In this document: piece after piece, positions 27,743-36,509 of the stretch
Layout: the number at the start of each line of letters is the position of its first letter
Position numbering within the stretch: the first letter of the stretch is position 1
Assembly: GCA_947623205.1 (NCBI GenBank)
Contig: CANQGM010000002.1
Span: forward strand, 62,001 to 126,000
Length of the DNA: 64,000 nt
Direction: 5' to 3'
From: an uncultured Clostridia bacterium
Lineage (GTDB): Bacteria > Bacillota > Clostridia > Oscillospirales > Acutalibacteraceae
Program-made: the position numbers and the translations under genes
The notes under the pieces: generated by a model
Databases searched by the model: none
Told to the model about the DNA's origin: nothing
Seen by the model: only the letters and a program-made list of their open reading frames with translations

Positions 27743-27866
27743 AAAGGAGCTGCCCCAAAACGGTTCGGCTAAGACCGTACCCTGCAAAAGTTGATGTGGT
27801 TGTCAACTATTATCTCTTTAGCAGGGTCATATCTTAACAAAACTGTTGTTTTGAGACAGCTCCTTT
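27743..27866. repeat. Structured inverted-repeat element (MITE-like or terminator)
   Basis: AAAGGAGCTG (27743-27752) is perfectly complementary to CAGCTCCTTT (27857-27866). After a 3-nt mismatch, CAAAAC (27756-27761) pairs with GTTTTG (27848-27853). Inside are a hairpin ACGGT/ACCGT (27760-27778), and ACCCTGC (27779-27785) pairing with GCAGGGT (27821-27827), which encloses AGTTGA/TCAACT. The outer arm resembles ends of Firmicute transposons (GGAGCTGTCTCAAAA). It lies between two convergent genes, so a terminator role is also plausible. Confidence 0.55.
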
Positions 27867-27886
27867 AAAAATATATAAGAACGCGG

Positions 27887-28126
27887 TTAGTTTTTTTCTG
27901 ATATAAATTTTGACATTGCTCGCTTTAAATCGTCGCCAGGTTCAGAGTTGAAAATTAGTTCAATAGGCTGAGTTTCATCTATTGAAGAAAATCCCATTAT
28001 TGAATGGGCGTCAACAGTATTGGCTCCATTTCTGACCATTATGACCTGATGTGGAAATTGAGCAATAGTTTCAAACATTTCAAAAATACCCTTTTTGTTT
28101 TTTACCGAAACAGGAATTGAAAACAA
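27887..28126 (-). CDS. HPr-like fold protein lacking the phosphorylatable histidine
   Basis: This is a protein of about 79 residues that lines up over its whole length with PTS HPr. Where HPr has the GIHARPA active site, this one has GIFEMFE (residues 13-19), so His15, Arg17 and Pro18 are replaced. The helix-2 segment around regulatory Ser46 is kept as AHSIMGFSSI (Ser42). It cannot act as a normal phosphocarrier; a regulatory role resembling Crh is an inference. Start is TTG at 28126: GGAGG (28135-28139) lies 8 bp upstream, and an upstream in-frame TTG at 28147 precedes that SD. It is convergent with the his operon. Confidence 0.72.
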   Translation of the reverse strand: MFSIPVSVKNKKGIFEMFETIAQFPHQVIMVRNGANTVDAHSIMGFSSIDETQPIELIFNSEPGDDLKRAMSKFISEKN

Positions 28127-28248
28127 AATATTCACCTCCGTGTTCAATCGCTTTTACTAATATATTATCATTATTATTTATGCTTTTCAATTACAATTAA
28201 TAAATATCTGTTTTTTTGACTGTTTTACTAAAAAAGGATGTATAGTCA

Positions 28249-29541
28249 ATGAATTTTAATATAATTACACTCGGATGTAAAGTAAACCAATATGAATCGC
28301 AGGCTATGCGTGAAGCAATGCTCAAAGCAGGATTTCAATTATCAGGCAATGCAGGAAAAGCCGATATTACAATTATAAACAGCTGTACGGTAACATCTGT
28401 GAGCGACGCAAAAAACCGCAGACTTATAAATAGGGTTCGCCGTGAAAATCCGGTGGGGATAATTGTTCTTACAGGCTGTATGCCGCAGGCTTTTCCCGAT
28501 GAAACCAATAATTTTGAAAACTGCGATATAGTTTTGGGTAACGCAAAACGAGCTGAGCTTGTTCCGACAATAAAAGAATATCTTGAAAATCTGCAAAAAA
28601 TCGTTCGCATATCAGAACACACGGGTCAAAATGAGAAATTTGAAAATTTTTCTGTTTCATCATTGGGAAATCATACAAGAGCATTTATAAAAATTGAGGA
28701 CGGCTGCAATCGTTTTTGTTCTTATTGCATTATACCTTATGCGCGAGGAAGAGTACGTTCAAAAAAAATTGTCGATTTAAAAAAAGAACTTGAAAGTGTT
28801 GCTGCAAATGGATATAAAGAGGTTGTGCTTGTAGGAATTAACCTTTCTGCGTATGGTCTTAATGAAAGTTTTGATTTGGCAGACGCAGTTGAGTGTGCAT
28901 GCAGTACAGACGGCATTGAACGCGTAAGGCTTGGTTCGATTGAGCCGGAGCAAATGGACGAAAAGCTGATTAGGCGGCTTGCGGCACAGCCTAAGTTTTG
29001 TCCGCAGTTTCACCTGTCTCTTCAAAGCGGATGTGACAAAACTCTTAAAGCTATGAACCGCCATTACAGCAGCGCTGAGTATGCCGAAATAGTGGCAAAT
29101 TTGCGCAGAATTATTATTAATTCATCAATGACAACCGATGTAATGGTAGGTTTTGCCGGAGAGAGCGAAAAGGATTTTGAACAGTCAATGAACTTTGTAA
29201 AAAGTATAGGATTTGCTAAAATACACGTTTTCCCTTACTCAAAGCGCAGGGGAACGGCTGCTGCAAAAGCACCGCACCAGGTTTCGCCGCAGGATAAAGA
29301 TAGGCGGGCAAAGCTTATGGGTGAGCTTGCAGAAAAATCGCGGGCAGAATTTTTATCTTTTCAGACCGGACGAACAGAAAGTGTATTGTTTGAACGGCTG
29401 CGCCACGGATATTTGGAAGGATATACAAAAAACTATACGCCTGTTCATGTATTATCGGATGACGTTTCTGTTTGCGGTAAAATTCTCAATGTAAAGCTAA
29501 TAAAAGCATATGACGATTATTGTGAGGGAGAGTTACTGTAA
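28249..29541 (+). CDS. mtaB: tRNA t6A37 methylthiotransferase MtaB
   Basis: This 430-residue radical-SAM enzyme adds a methylthio group to t6A37 of ANN-decoding tRNAs. The N-terminal UPF0004 domain has cysteines in TLGCKVNQYESQ, NSCTVTSVSDAKNRR and LTGCMPQAF for one 4Fe-4S cluster. The radical-SAM motif is CNRFCSYCIIPYARGRVRS, and a TRAM-like domain lies at the C-terminus. The LGCKVNQ and RGRVRS forms indicate MtaB over MiaB or RimO. AAAGGATG precedes the start. Its 3' end overlaps the convergent gene by 9 bp. Confidence 0.94.
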   Translation: MNFNIITLGCKVNQYESQAMREAMLKAGFQLSGNAGKADITIINSCTVTSVSDAKNRRLINRVRRENPVGIIVLTGCMPQAFPDETNNFENCDIVLGNAKRAELVPTIKEYLENLQKIVRISEHTGQNEKFENFSVSSLGNHTRAFIKIEDGCNRFCSYCIIPYARGRVRSKKIVDLKKELESVAANGYKEVVLVGINLSAYGLNESFDLADAVECACSTDGIERVRLGSIEPEQMDEKLIRRLAAQPKFCPQFHLSLQSGCDKTLKAMNRHYSSAEYAEIVANLRRIIINSSMTTDVMVGFAGESEKDFEQSMNFVKSIGFAKIHVFPYSKRRGTAAAKAPHQVSPQDKDRRAKLMGELAEKSRAEFLSFQTGRTESVLFERLRHGYLEGYTKNYTPVHVLSDDVSVCGKILNVKLIKAYDDYCEGELL

Positions 29542-30771
29542 AGATTTTTTAAAGTTATCTATTTCCTTTTCACCTTCTTTTTTAAAAAGACTTGCGTAAC
29601 TGTACAGCATAATTCCGTCTGCCTTATCGTTTTTCTTAACTATTTGATATTCGCTGCTTAGTATGTTGTTTTTTTCGCTCCAGGTATTTTCGTCATCGTC
29701 TGTACCTGCTTTGTAGCCTGCAAGACCGACATACAGCTTAACATTATCATCGTAATCGAGCTCTGCCCAGCTTTTAAGTGAGTCTTCAAACGTGAGTGCA
29801 GGATTGTTAAGACTAAAGTAAATTTGAGGGCATATGTAGTCAATAAATCCTTTGCAGCTGCACCAGGACTTTACATCGGCATATAAATTTTCATTGTTGT
29901 CAATGTTTCCCTGCGGAGAAATTCCGAATACAACATTTTCTTTTGCATTATGTACGGCTCGGTAGGTTTCACAAACAAGCATATTGACATTGGCTTTTCT
30001 CCAATTGTCAAGCGTCATACTGTTTTCCAACCCCACATTATCAACATAGGCGTTAAATTCGGCTTTGTCAAAGCTATTGTCATCGGTAGGATAAAAGTAG
30101 TCGTCAAACTGGATCCCGTCTATATCATAATTTTCTGCAATCTCTTTTACTCCGTCAACAATCAGTTTTTGTGCTTTTTCATTTGAAGGGTCAAAATATA
30201 TGCCGCTGATTGTTTCTTTGCCAAGTGAACTGTCTTTAACATACGGATTATCGTCAGACAGATTTTGCGGTGTTTCGTTTGTGCTTATTCTGTACGGATT
30301 GACCCACGCGTGTATTTTAAGACCGCTGTTTCTGCATATTTCACACATTATTTTTAAAGGGTCATAACCGGGATCTTTGCCCTGAGTGCCTGTCAGTATG
30401 TGCGACCAGGGAAAATAACTTGACTTATAAAGTGCGTCGCAAAAAGGTCTGACTTGTACAATTAAAGTATTAAATCCAAAGTTTTTGCAGTTTTGAACAA
30501 TTGTTTGAAATTTATTTTTAAAAGCGCTTTCACTTTTGTTTTTTTCATTTTGCATATCAAGCTCCATATAAGACAACCACACTCCGCGCATTTCTTTTGC
30601 ATCATCGGGAGTATCAGGATAAGCTAAGCTATCGCCTGTTGCGGTATCTCCGCTGCTGACGCTGCTAAAAAGCGCCGGAGAGGTTTTAACATCGATTTTT
30701 GAACTTACGGCAATAACACCTGTTAATATGCAGACTGCAAAAATAAGCGGAATAGATTTTCGCAATTTCAT
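29533..30771 (-). CDS. Family 10 glycosylhydrolase-like (GHL10/DUF187) exported protein
   Basis: This is an exported protein of about 412 residues. An N-terminal signal/anchor helix (SIPLIFAVCILTGVIAV) is followed by a linker, then the GHL10 TIM barrel beginning MRGVWLSYMELD. Core motifs are FGFNTLIVQVRPFCDALYKS, YDPLKIMCEICRNSGLKIHAWVNPYR, and the acidic segment YDIDGIQFDDYFYP. Related DigH of E. coli cleaves denuded peptidoglycan strands, so a wall role is likely but unproven. The ATG at 30771 is chosen because AAAGGATGA overlaps the earlier ATG at 30780. It is divergent from the RluA-family gene. Confidence 0.88.
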   Translation of the reverse strand: MKLRKSIPLIFAVCILTGVIAVSSKIDVKTSPALFSSVSSGDTATGDSLAYPDTPDDAKEMRGVWLSYMELDMQNEKNKSESAFKNKFQTIVQNCKNFGFNTLIVQVRPFCDALYKSSYFPWSHILTGTQGKDPGYDPLKIMCEICRNSGLKIHAWVNPYRISTNETPQNLSDDNPYVKDSSLGKETISGIYFDPSNEKAQKLIVDGVKEIAENYDIDGIQFDDYFYPTDDNSFDKAEFNAYVDNVGLENSMTLDNWRKANVNMLVCETYRAVHNAKENVVFGISPQGNIDNNENLYADVKSWCSCKGFIDYICPQIYFSLNNPALTFEDSLKSWAELDYDDNVKLYVGLAGYKAGTDDDENTWSEKNNILSSEYQIVKKNDKADGIMLYSYASLFKKEGEKEIDNFKKSLQ

Positions 30772-30826
30772 TAAAATCATCCTTTGGAATAATTTATAAA
30801 AATATATTTCTTATGGAGAATAATAC

Positions 30827-31708
30827 ATGGGGAATAAACTTAAATTTAAAGTACCGCCTGAATGTGACAATATGAAGGCGCAAAATTTTCTTCGCAATCA
30901 ATGTAACCTTTCATCAAGAATGATAACACGTCTTAAACGAGAAAAAGATGGTATTTTGATGGAGGGTAAAATTTTAAGAACAGTTGATTTTGTAAAAAGC
31001 GGAAAAGTTGTAGAAATAAATATGCCTTCTGAAAAATCTGCTGTTTTTCCTGTCTGCGGAGATATAAATATAATGTTTGAAGACAGTAATTTACTTGTGG
31101 TGAACAAACCTCCGTCAATGCCGGTTCATCCCGTAAAACAGCATCAGTGCGATACACTTGCCAACATAGTCTCATACTATTCATTGCAAAAGGGCGAGAG
31201 CTATGTTTTCAGAGCTGTCAACAGGCTTGATAAAGACACATCGGGACTTGTTGTAATTGCCAAAGATCGTTTTACTGCAAACAGCATAAAAAATAAAATA
31301 AATAAGTTTTATTACGCAATTTGTCACGGCAGACTTGAAGGAGAAAATACAATCAATAAACCAATAGGTATGCAGGACGGCTCTATTATGGTACGCCGGA
31401 TAAAACACGACGGACTTCCGTCGGTAACTCACTACAAGTCACTTTTCAGCAGCGATGAATTTTCATTTGTTAAGCTTTGGCTTGAAACCGGCAGAACACA
31501 TCAAATTAGATGTCATATGAGCAGTATAGGGCATCCTTTGTTAGGTGACGATTTATATGGAGGTAAACTTGACAAATTAAATCGCCAGGCGCTCCACTGC
31601 GGTGAAATAGAATTTATTCATCCTGTTAGCGGCAACAAAATAAATATTAAAGCTGATTTGCCCAATGATATGAAAGCTGTATTAAATGAAAAAGCGAGGA
31701 TTGACTGA
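30827..31708 (+). CDS. RluA/RluD-family rRNA/tRNA pseudouridine synthase
   Basis: The 293-residue product has an S4-like N-terminal region, then the RluA catalytic domain: VVNKPPSMPVHP, the active-site Asp in VNRLDKDTSGLVVIAKD, and LETGRTHQIRCHMSSIGHPLLGDDLYGG. These enzymes isomerise uridine in rRNA or tRNA; which site is modified cannot be read from sequence. The 3' end forms part of a perfect terminator hairpin. Confidence 0.9.
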   Translation: MGNKLKFKVPPECDNMKAQNFLRNQCNLSSRMITRLKREKDGILMEGKILRTVDFVKSGKVVEINMPSEKSAVFPVCGDINIMFEDSNLLVVNKPPSMPVHPVKQHQCDTLANIVSYYSLQKGESYVFRAVNRLDKDTSGLVVIAKDRFTANSIKNKINKFYYAICHGRLEGENTINKPIGMQDGSIMVRRIKHDGLPSVTHYKSLFSSDEFSFVKLWLETGRTHQIRCHMSSIGHPLLGDDLYGGKLDKLNRQALHCGEIEFIHPVSGNKINIKADLPNDMKAVLNEKARID

Positions 31709-31726
31709 CTGCCAATCCTCGCTTTT
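31690..31726. terminator. Bidirectional terminator overlapping the RluA-family gene end
   Basis: AAAAGCGAGGATTG (31690-31703) pairs perfectly with CAATCCTCGCTTTT (31713-31726). The left arm is coding sequence of the last residues. It separates two convergent genes. Confidence 0.88.
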
Positions 31727-31740
31727 ATAATAAATAATAA

Positions 31741-33456
31741 TTATTGAGTTGTTACAAAATAAATTTTATATTCATTCTTGTCATCTACCTGAGAGTAAAT
31801 AACATTTACATCGTCATTTATATAATGAGTTTTAAAATATTGTTCTTTTCTGAAAGTAATATAATTGTCAATAACATATATTTTTTTATTACTCAAAACT
31901 GCGTTATAAATATTATCCGGCAGATAATGCCTAAACATTGCGTCTTTATTATGCAGGAAACCAAAGCTATCTACATTATTTAAAAAACTGCCGTTGATTC
32001 CCCATAACGGATGCAAATAATTTTCGGTATTTTTAATAAAATCCTTAGCCGTTGTCGGGTCAAGAACATAGTAATTTTCAGGATGTCTGTCAATCTCTGC
32101 GTATAGACTGCCCGGTTTATCACTGTCAGACGGTGTGTCGATTTTTGACTGATAGACAATACTGTAAGTTAAAAATAAACACATTATCAGCGCTGCCGAT
32201 ATAAACAACAGACCTTTCCTAATGTTTAGCAATGAATGGTTTTTTTCAGATTTAAACTGTTCATAATTAAACGCAAACAGCGTAAACATATATATCAGCA
32301 GCCAGATACCGTATGTTAGATAATTTTCACCGGAAGAAACGTATCTTATACAGGTGCTTGAAATAATTGCCGCAACAATAAAAAATAAGGGAAAGAACAC
32401 AAACCGCCTTTTATGAAAAACAACATAAATCACCGCAATTGCCGCGTAAATTATTATTATGATAGCAAAACAGTCAAATTCATAAATATGTGTAAATATG
32501 TCAGACCATATTTCTGTAAATGACGAAAGGAGATTTTTAGTATTTTCCCGCTGCTGAATTTGTGATACAAGTGATAAAGAATTAATATTAAGTGAGTTAT
32601 CGGCGTCATAATATCCGTTTTTTAAAAGTTCATATTCGTTTTCATAAATACCTATCTCATTAAATTCATCCTTGTGACGTTTATAGTCAGGATAGGACAG
32701 GTCATTAATAGAATCACACAATTCGGAATACTCGTAGTAATTACTTGCTTCTGCCGAGGAGTGGTTTACTGAATATGAATACCATTCAGCGCCAAAGACA
32801 AGAGCGGTTATGAATACAAAAATCAACAGATAAGGTCTAAAAAACCAGAAAAATTTTCTGAACTGAATTTTATATTTTTTTCTTGTAATTAATTCGGCAA
32901 AGAAGAAAGCACCGGCAAAACCGAGCGCGATAAAAAAGTATTTAAAGTTAAAAAACGAACCCAAAATTATTTCTGCAATACCGACCCAAAAGGGAAGATA
33001 ATAGCGTTTGTTCTGTATTGCGTTAAGCACAAGCAGAAATCCCGCCGCAAGCAAAAGCGCAGCGGTTTTACTGCTTTGAATATCTGCGTAGTGGTTAAGT
33101 GCAAACAGTATATTGATAAAAAGAGTAAAAATAACGGCTTTGATTTTACCAAATTTATCAGTCATTAAATAAGTAAAGGATGTAAAAGCTAAAAAAGAGA
33201 GTAAAACCTGAGAAAGTACAAAGCAGTTAAATCCCATTAGTATAAACTGTAAGGAACCGACTATCGTACACAGGATGTAATTTATATTGTTGTTGTAATA
33301 ATAATGATATTGACTGATATTTACGGAATTATAAAAATCCTGTGGACTGTCATATGAAAACGAAGAAACATTAATACAAAATATTAAAATAATTAAATTT
33401 AAAACAAGAGATAAAAACAGTTTGCTTTTAAGTAAATTCAAAATTTTTTCCTTCAT
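31741..33456 (-). CDS. Polytopic membrane protein of unknown function
   Basis: This 571-residue protein has roughly ten or more hydrophobic segments. A long hydrophilic loop lies near residues 225-310 (Ser/Tyr/Glu rich), and a soluble C-terminal region of about 130 residues ends the protein. The plan recalls GT-C type glycosyltransferase-like membrane proteins (helices first, globular end), but the signature acidic pair after the first helix is not convincing, so no function is assigned. GGAG lies 10 bases before the ATG. It follows the pseudokinase gene by 38 bp on the same strand, suggesting co-transcription and possibly a common envelope role. Confidence 0.7.
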   Translation of the reverse strand: MKEKILNLLKSKLFLSLVLNLIILIFCINVSSFSYDSPQDFYNSVNISQYHYYYNNNINYILCTIVGSLQFILMGFNCFVLSQVLLSFLAFTSFTYLMTDKFGKIKAVIFTLFINILFALNHYADIQSSKTAALLLAAGFLLVLNAIQNKRYYLPFWVGIAEIILGSFFNFKYFFIALGFAGAFFFAELITRKKYKIQFRKFFWFFRPYLLIFVFITALVFGAEWYSYSVNHSSAEASNYYEYSELCDSINDLSYPDYKRHKDEFNEIGIYENEYELLKNGYYDADNSLNINSLSLVSQIQQRENTKNLLSSFTEIWSDIFTHIYEFDCFAIIIIIYAAIAVIYVVFHKRRFVFFPLFFIVAAIISSTCIRYVSSGENYLTYGIWLLIYMFTLFAFNYEQFKSEKNHSLLNIRKGLLFISAALIMCLFLTYSIVYQSKIDTPSDSDKPGSLYAEIDRHPENYYVLDPTTAKDFIKNTENYLHPLWGINGSFLNNVDSFGFLHNKDAMFRHYLPDNIYNAVLSNKKIYVIDNYITFRKEQYFKTHYINDDVNVIYSQVDDKNEYKIYFVTTQ

Positions 33457-33494
33457 GAATTACTTACTCCTAACATAGTTTTGCAAGTCTTTGT

Positions 33495-35435
33495 TTATCT
33501 GTATCCTCTGTTCTTTTGCTCGTCAACCATAAGCTGCAAATTTGCCTGCTCATATTGATTGAAAGTAACATTTCTTGAAAATTCCTCCGCCGTATATTTT
33601 GGCGTGTACCATGACTTTGAGTTAAAGTAAGCAGATAGGGAAGAGTCGGCAAAAATTCTTCCTCTGCGAGCGTAAATTTCATTAAGCGCAATGCTGAGAT
33701 TTTCTTTGCTTAGTGAAGAAATTTGATTTTTACTCAAATATGATGAGTCGCTGTTTGCAAAAATATAGCTGTTATCGGTTTTTTGTAATGATGTAGCCGA
33801 TTGATTGTTTTCATTATTCTCAGTAGCCTCGGTTTTGTGTTCCGCGGTTGTTTCAATCTGTTCAACTCCGAGTGAAATATTAAGTTTAACTACCGAACCT
33901 TTTTCGGCAGCTGTATTTCCGTCGGGAGTTTGCGAAATTACATAACCCTCGTCATAAAGCGTACTGTATTTATATTCTCCTATTTCAACAACAAATCCTT
34001 CTTTCTCAAGAAGTTCCTTTGCATAGTTGTAGCCGTAGCCTACTACCTGCACAACAGTTTTTTTGGATGGCGACGCGGTTGTGGGCTGCGATGTAGGTTT
34101 GGCAGTAGCGGAATGAGTTGTTGCAGGAGTCGATGCAGTCTCAACGATTGTTGACTGTTCAGTTGAAGCTGTTGCTTTTTCGGTGCTTCCTTTTAATCCG
34201 TTTATAATACAAAATGCCGTAAATGCAAGTGCCGCTATAATTAAAACTATAACGCTGACTATAATCAGGACATTTTTCTTTTTATCTTCGTCCTCATAAT
34301 CTTCTGCATAGGTGATTTCAGATGAAGCGTTTTCTTCATTTTTTTGCGGCAAATTCAATTCTTTTTCGGAAGAATCAGCGGCAAAATCTTCATTAAAATA
34401 ATCTCCGTAATCCTTTTTTGAATCATCATTAAGAGATTCATTTTTAATTTCCGTTTTATTATTTGCTTCTTTAATGGCTTCAATATCCGTATTGCCGCTG
34501 TCAGATGCTTCGTCGGAATCGGAATAGTCATATTCTTCAAATACGTTTCCGTCAAAATCAGTTGTTTCGGCAGAAATTACAGCGGGAGAGGGAACGGTAT
34601 TTACTGTTTTTGAAATTTCGTCCTTAATAGATATCAAAGCGTTTTTAATGTTGCCCGCATTTTTCCATCTGTTTTCATTTTCAGGCTGACAGGCAATAAC
34701 AATAACGCTTTTAAGTTTTTCGTTTCCGTTAACAGGAGCATAAACGGAATTTCCGCTTAATCTTTCATTTATTGCAGATTTTTTGTCACTGTTATCATTT
34801 TCAAACGGCAGCTTTTTGTCATTGCACATATAGTACAGAATAATGCCCAGTGAATATATGTCCGTTGTAAAATCAGCAGGTTTTTTATTATAAATTTCAG
34901 GAGCGGTAAATGACATATCGGTAATTTTACTTTCAAAGTCAGAAAATCCGCCTATTTTATATTTACCGTCTTTTGTAATAAAAATATTATCGGGACAAAT
35001 GTTGCCGTGAAATATATTTTTGGATTCAAGAAATTCAAGCGCACTGCTTATTTCAATTCCAAAATCAATAATTTCTTCCTCGCTGAAAGATTTTGCCGAC
35101 AAAGCGTCAGCCAGGGTTTGCAGTTCCTCGGAAATTATATATATATCGAATTTTTCTTTTTCCGCATCATTATTTGAAACTACTTCAATGTAGTTAAACA
35201 TATCACCTGACTGTGATATATTATTTAGAAATTTTACTTCATCTTCTAAAATTTTAATTTGTTCATCATTATATGATTCGCCGTATGTACAAATGTGCCT
35301 TAAATATGCATTAATAACAGATCCGTCTGAATCCTTTTTGCTGATTTTATAAAGTTCGTTGCCGTTTTCACTTGAAACGAGTGAATTTATCTTCCAAGCT
35401 TTTAAGTTGTCGGGCAGTTTAACAAATTTTGACAT
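33495..35435 (-). CDS. Transmembrane pseudokinase with PASTA and YARHG domains
   Basis: This 646-residue protein resembles PrkC/PknB-type Ser/Thr kinases. The kinase-like domain (about 20-275) has lost catalytic residues: the HRDxK motif reads HGNIC (143-147), DFG reads GFS (163-165), and the beta-3 AxK lysine is not recognisable. Structural motifs APE (178-180) and the D-x-x-S-x-G helix (192-197) remain. An acidic linker leads to a membrane helix (about 390-412). Outside are a Thr/Ser-rich stalk, one PASTA repeat (about 461-523) and a C-terminal YARHG domain (about 566-640). PASTA domains bind muropeptides or beta-lactams, so envelope sensing without phosphotransfer is inferred. GGAAGTG precedes the ATG. 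Confidence 0.86.
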   Translation of the reverse strand: MSKFVKLPDNLKAWKINSLVSSENGNELYKISKKDSDGSVINAYLRHICTYGESYNDEQIKILEDEVKFLNNISQSGDMFNYIEVVSNNDAEKEKFDIYIISEELQTLADALSAKSFSEEEIIDFGIEISSALEFLESKNIFHGNICPDNIFITKDGKYKIGGFSDFESKITDMSFTAPEIYNKKPADFTTDIYSLGIILYYMCNDKKLPFENDNSDKKSAINERLSGNSVYAPVNGNEKLKSVIVIACQPENENRWKNAGNIKNALISIKDEISKTVNTVPSPAVISAETTDFDGNVFEEYDYSDSDEASDSGNTDIEAIKEANNKTEIKNESLNDDSKKDYGDYFNEDFAADSSEKELNLPQKNEENASSEITYAEDYEDEDKKKNVLIIVSVIVLIIAALAFTAFCIINGLKGSTEKATASTEQSTIVETASTPATTHSATAKPTSQPTTASPSKKTVVQVVGYGYNYAKELLEKEGFVVEIGEYKYSTLYDEGYVISQTPDGNTAAEKGSVVKLNISLGVEQIETTAEHKTEATENNENNQSATSLQKTDNSYIFANSDSSYLSKNQISSLSKENLSIALNEIYARRGRIFADSSLSAYFNSKSWYTPKYTAEEFSRNVTFNQYEQANLQLMVDEQKNRGYR

Positions 35436-35647
35436 AATTACACTTCCTTTATTTATTACTTAGTGTATTTTACAATAATTGTAATTAATATTCCCATATC
35501 TCTCTAATCACTGACATTGTATCATATTAAAAAACATTTTACCATAGATTTTTAAAATATTCATTGAAAATAATCGTAACTTGCCATAATAAAGAGCATA
35601 TATAAGAAAAACTTTGAAATTATCAGAATGAAAATGTTAATTTTCTT

Positions 35648-36040
35648 TTACTTTATGTGCAGCTTTTCTTTTTTATTAACTCCGAGAATGCCGCCTATCG
35701 CGCCGGTAACAATTGTTATAATAAACCTTAATAAGGTGGCTATTGAAACAGCGTCTGTATTTTTTATAAGACCTAATATAGTAATTAAAATGAATATAAC
35801 AAAACCTGTAAGCATACCTACTAAAAGACCTGCCGACTTTGTTATTCTTGCCGCAATAAAACCGCCGAACATAGCTCCTGCACCAAGTACGGCAAGCATA
35901 ACATACTTAGTCAGATCCGCCGGCAAAAGTCCTATTGAAAGAATAATTACCGCGCAGATACACATCAGTATTACAGAAAGCAGCAATCCGCATACCGAAC
36001 CAAAAAACATTGATTTAAAAAGTAGTTTTTTATCAGACAT
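35648..36040 (-). CDS. TIGR04086-family (YrzE-like) small membrane protein
   Basis: This product of about 130 residues has four hydrophobic segments: SMFFGSVCGLLLSVILMCICAV, YVMLAVLGAGAMFGGFIAAR, LLVGMLTGFVIFILI and IITIVTGAIGGILG. The layout matches the TIGR04086/YrzE family, which conserves the position after yajC; function is unknown. The start at 36040 is preferred over an in-frame upstream codon because GGGGG lies 7 bases before it. That SD is locked in a perfect hairpin (36049-36081). Confidence 0.8.
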   Translation of the reverse strand: MSDKKLLFKSMFFGSVCGLLLSVILMCICAVIILSIGLLPADLTKYVMLAVLGAGAMFGGFIAARITKSAGLLVGMLTGFVIFILITILGLIKNTDAVSIATLLRFIITIVTGAIGGILGVNKKEKLHIK

Positions 36041-36048
36041 AAAAATAC

Positions 36049-36081
36049 CCCCGAATATAATTTGTTTAATTATATTCGGGG
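36049..36081 (-). terminator. Perfect hairpin overlapping the SD of the YrzE-like gene
   Basis: On the minus strand CCCCGAATATAATT pairs over 14 bp with AATTATATTCGGGG (loop of five), followed by GTATTTTTATG. The 3' arm contains the Shine-Dalgarno G-run and the T-run abuts the start codon, so the same structure looks like the yajC terminator and an SD lock. Confidence 0.75.
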
Positions 36082-36113
36082 ATATATAAATAAATTCTAA
36101 ATTATTCTTTAAC

Positions 36114-36509
36114 TTAATTATCTGATTCCGTGTTGTCTTTCTTTTTACTGCCGAAAAAACCCTTTTTTTCGGTTTGTTCAACAGCGGCAGGCTGTTCCTT
36201 TACGGTATCAACAGTGGAGATACACCACTTTTTAAATTTCATTTTGACCCTGTCTGAGCCTGTTTCAATTATAATAGAGTCCTCATCATCTTTAATGGCA
36301 ACAACTCTTCCCATTATTCCGCCGATAGTTGTAATTTCATCGCCTATTTCAAGAGAATTTCTCATCTCGGCTTCTTGCTTTTTCTTTTTTGAATTTGGTC
36401 TGATGAGAAAAAAGTAAAGAGCAGCAAAAATTAAAACATAAACTACTATCATCATAATAAAAGATGAGTTTGAGTTTTCAGGCGCTGCAATGGGTATTAA
36501 GTTTGTCAT
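36114..36509 (-). CDS. yajC: Preprotein translocase subunit YajC
   Basis: This protein of about 131 residues has one N-terminal membrane helix (SFIMMIVVYVLIFAALYFFLIRP), the family motif RPNSKKKKQEAEMRNSLEIGDEI, and TTIGGIMGRVVAI. A charged C-terminal extension (EKKGFFGSKKKDNTESDN) follows. YajC associates with SecDF at the Sec translocon. The ATG at 36509 is chosen because AAAGGA sits 9 bases upstream; the earlier ATGs overlap or precede it. It is downstream of tgt in the conserved queA-tgt-yajC order. Confidence 0.92.
   Translation of the reverse strand: MTNLIPIAAPENSNSSFIMMIVVYVLIFAALYFFLIRPNSKKKKQEAEMRNSLEIGDEITTIGGIMGRVVAIKDDEDSIIIETGSDRVKMKFKKWCISTVDTVKEQPAAVEQTEKKGFFGSKKKDNTESDN

Noticed and set aside
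27743..27866. Functional tRNA from the cloverleaf-like fold
   Set aside because: No T-loop GGTTCAA, no anticodon-arm geometry and no CCA context; stem lengths do not fit.
33495..35435. Active PrkC-type Ser/Thr kinase
   Set aside because: The catalytic Asp, catalytic-loop Lys and DFG Asp are all replaced, so it is listed as a pseudokinase.
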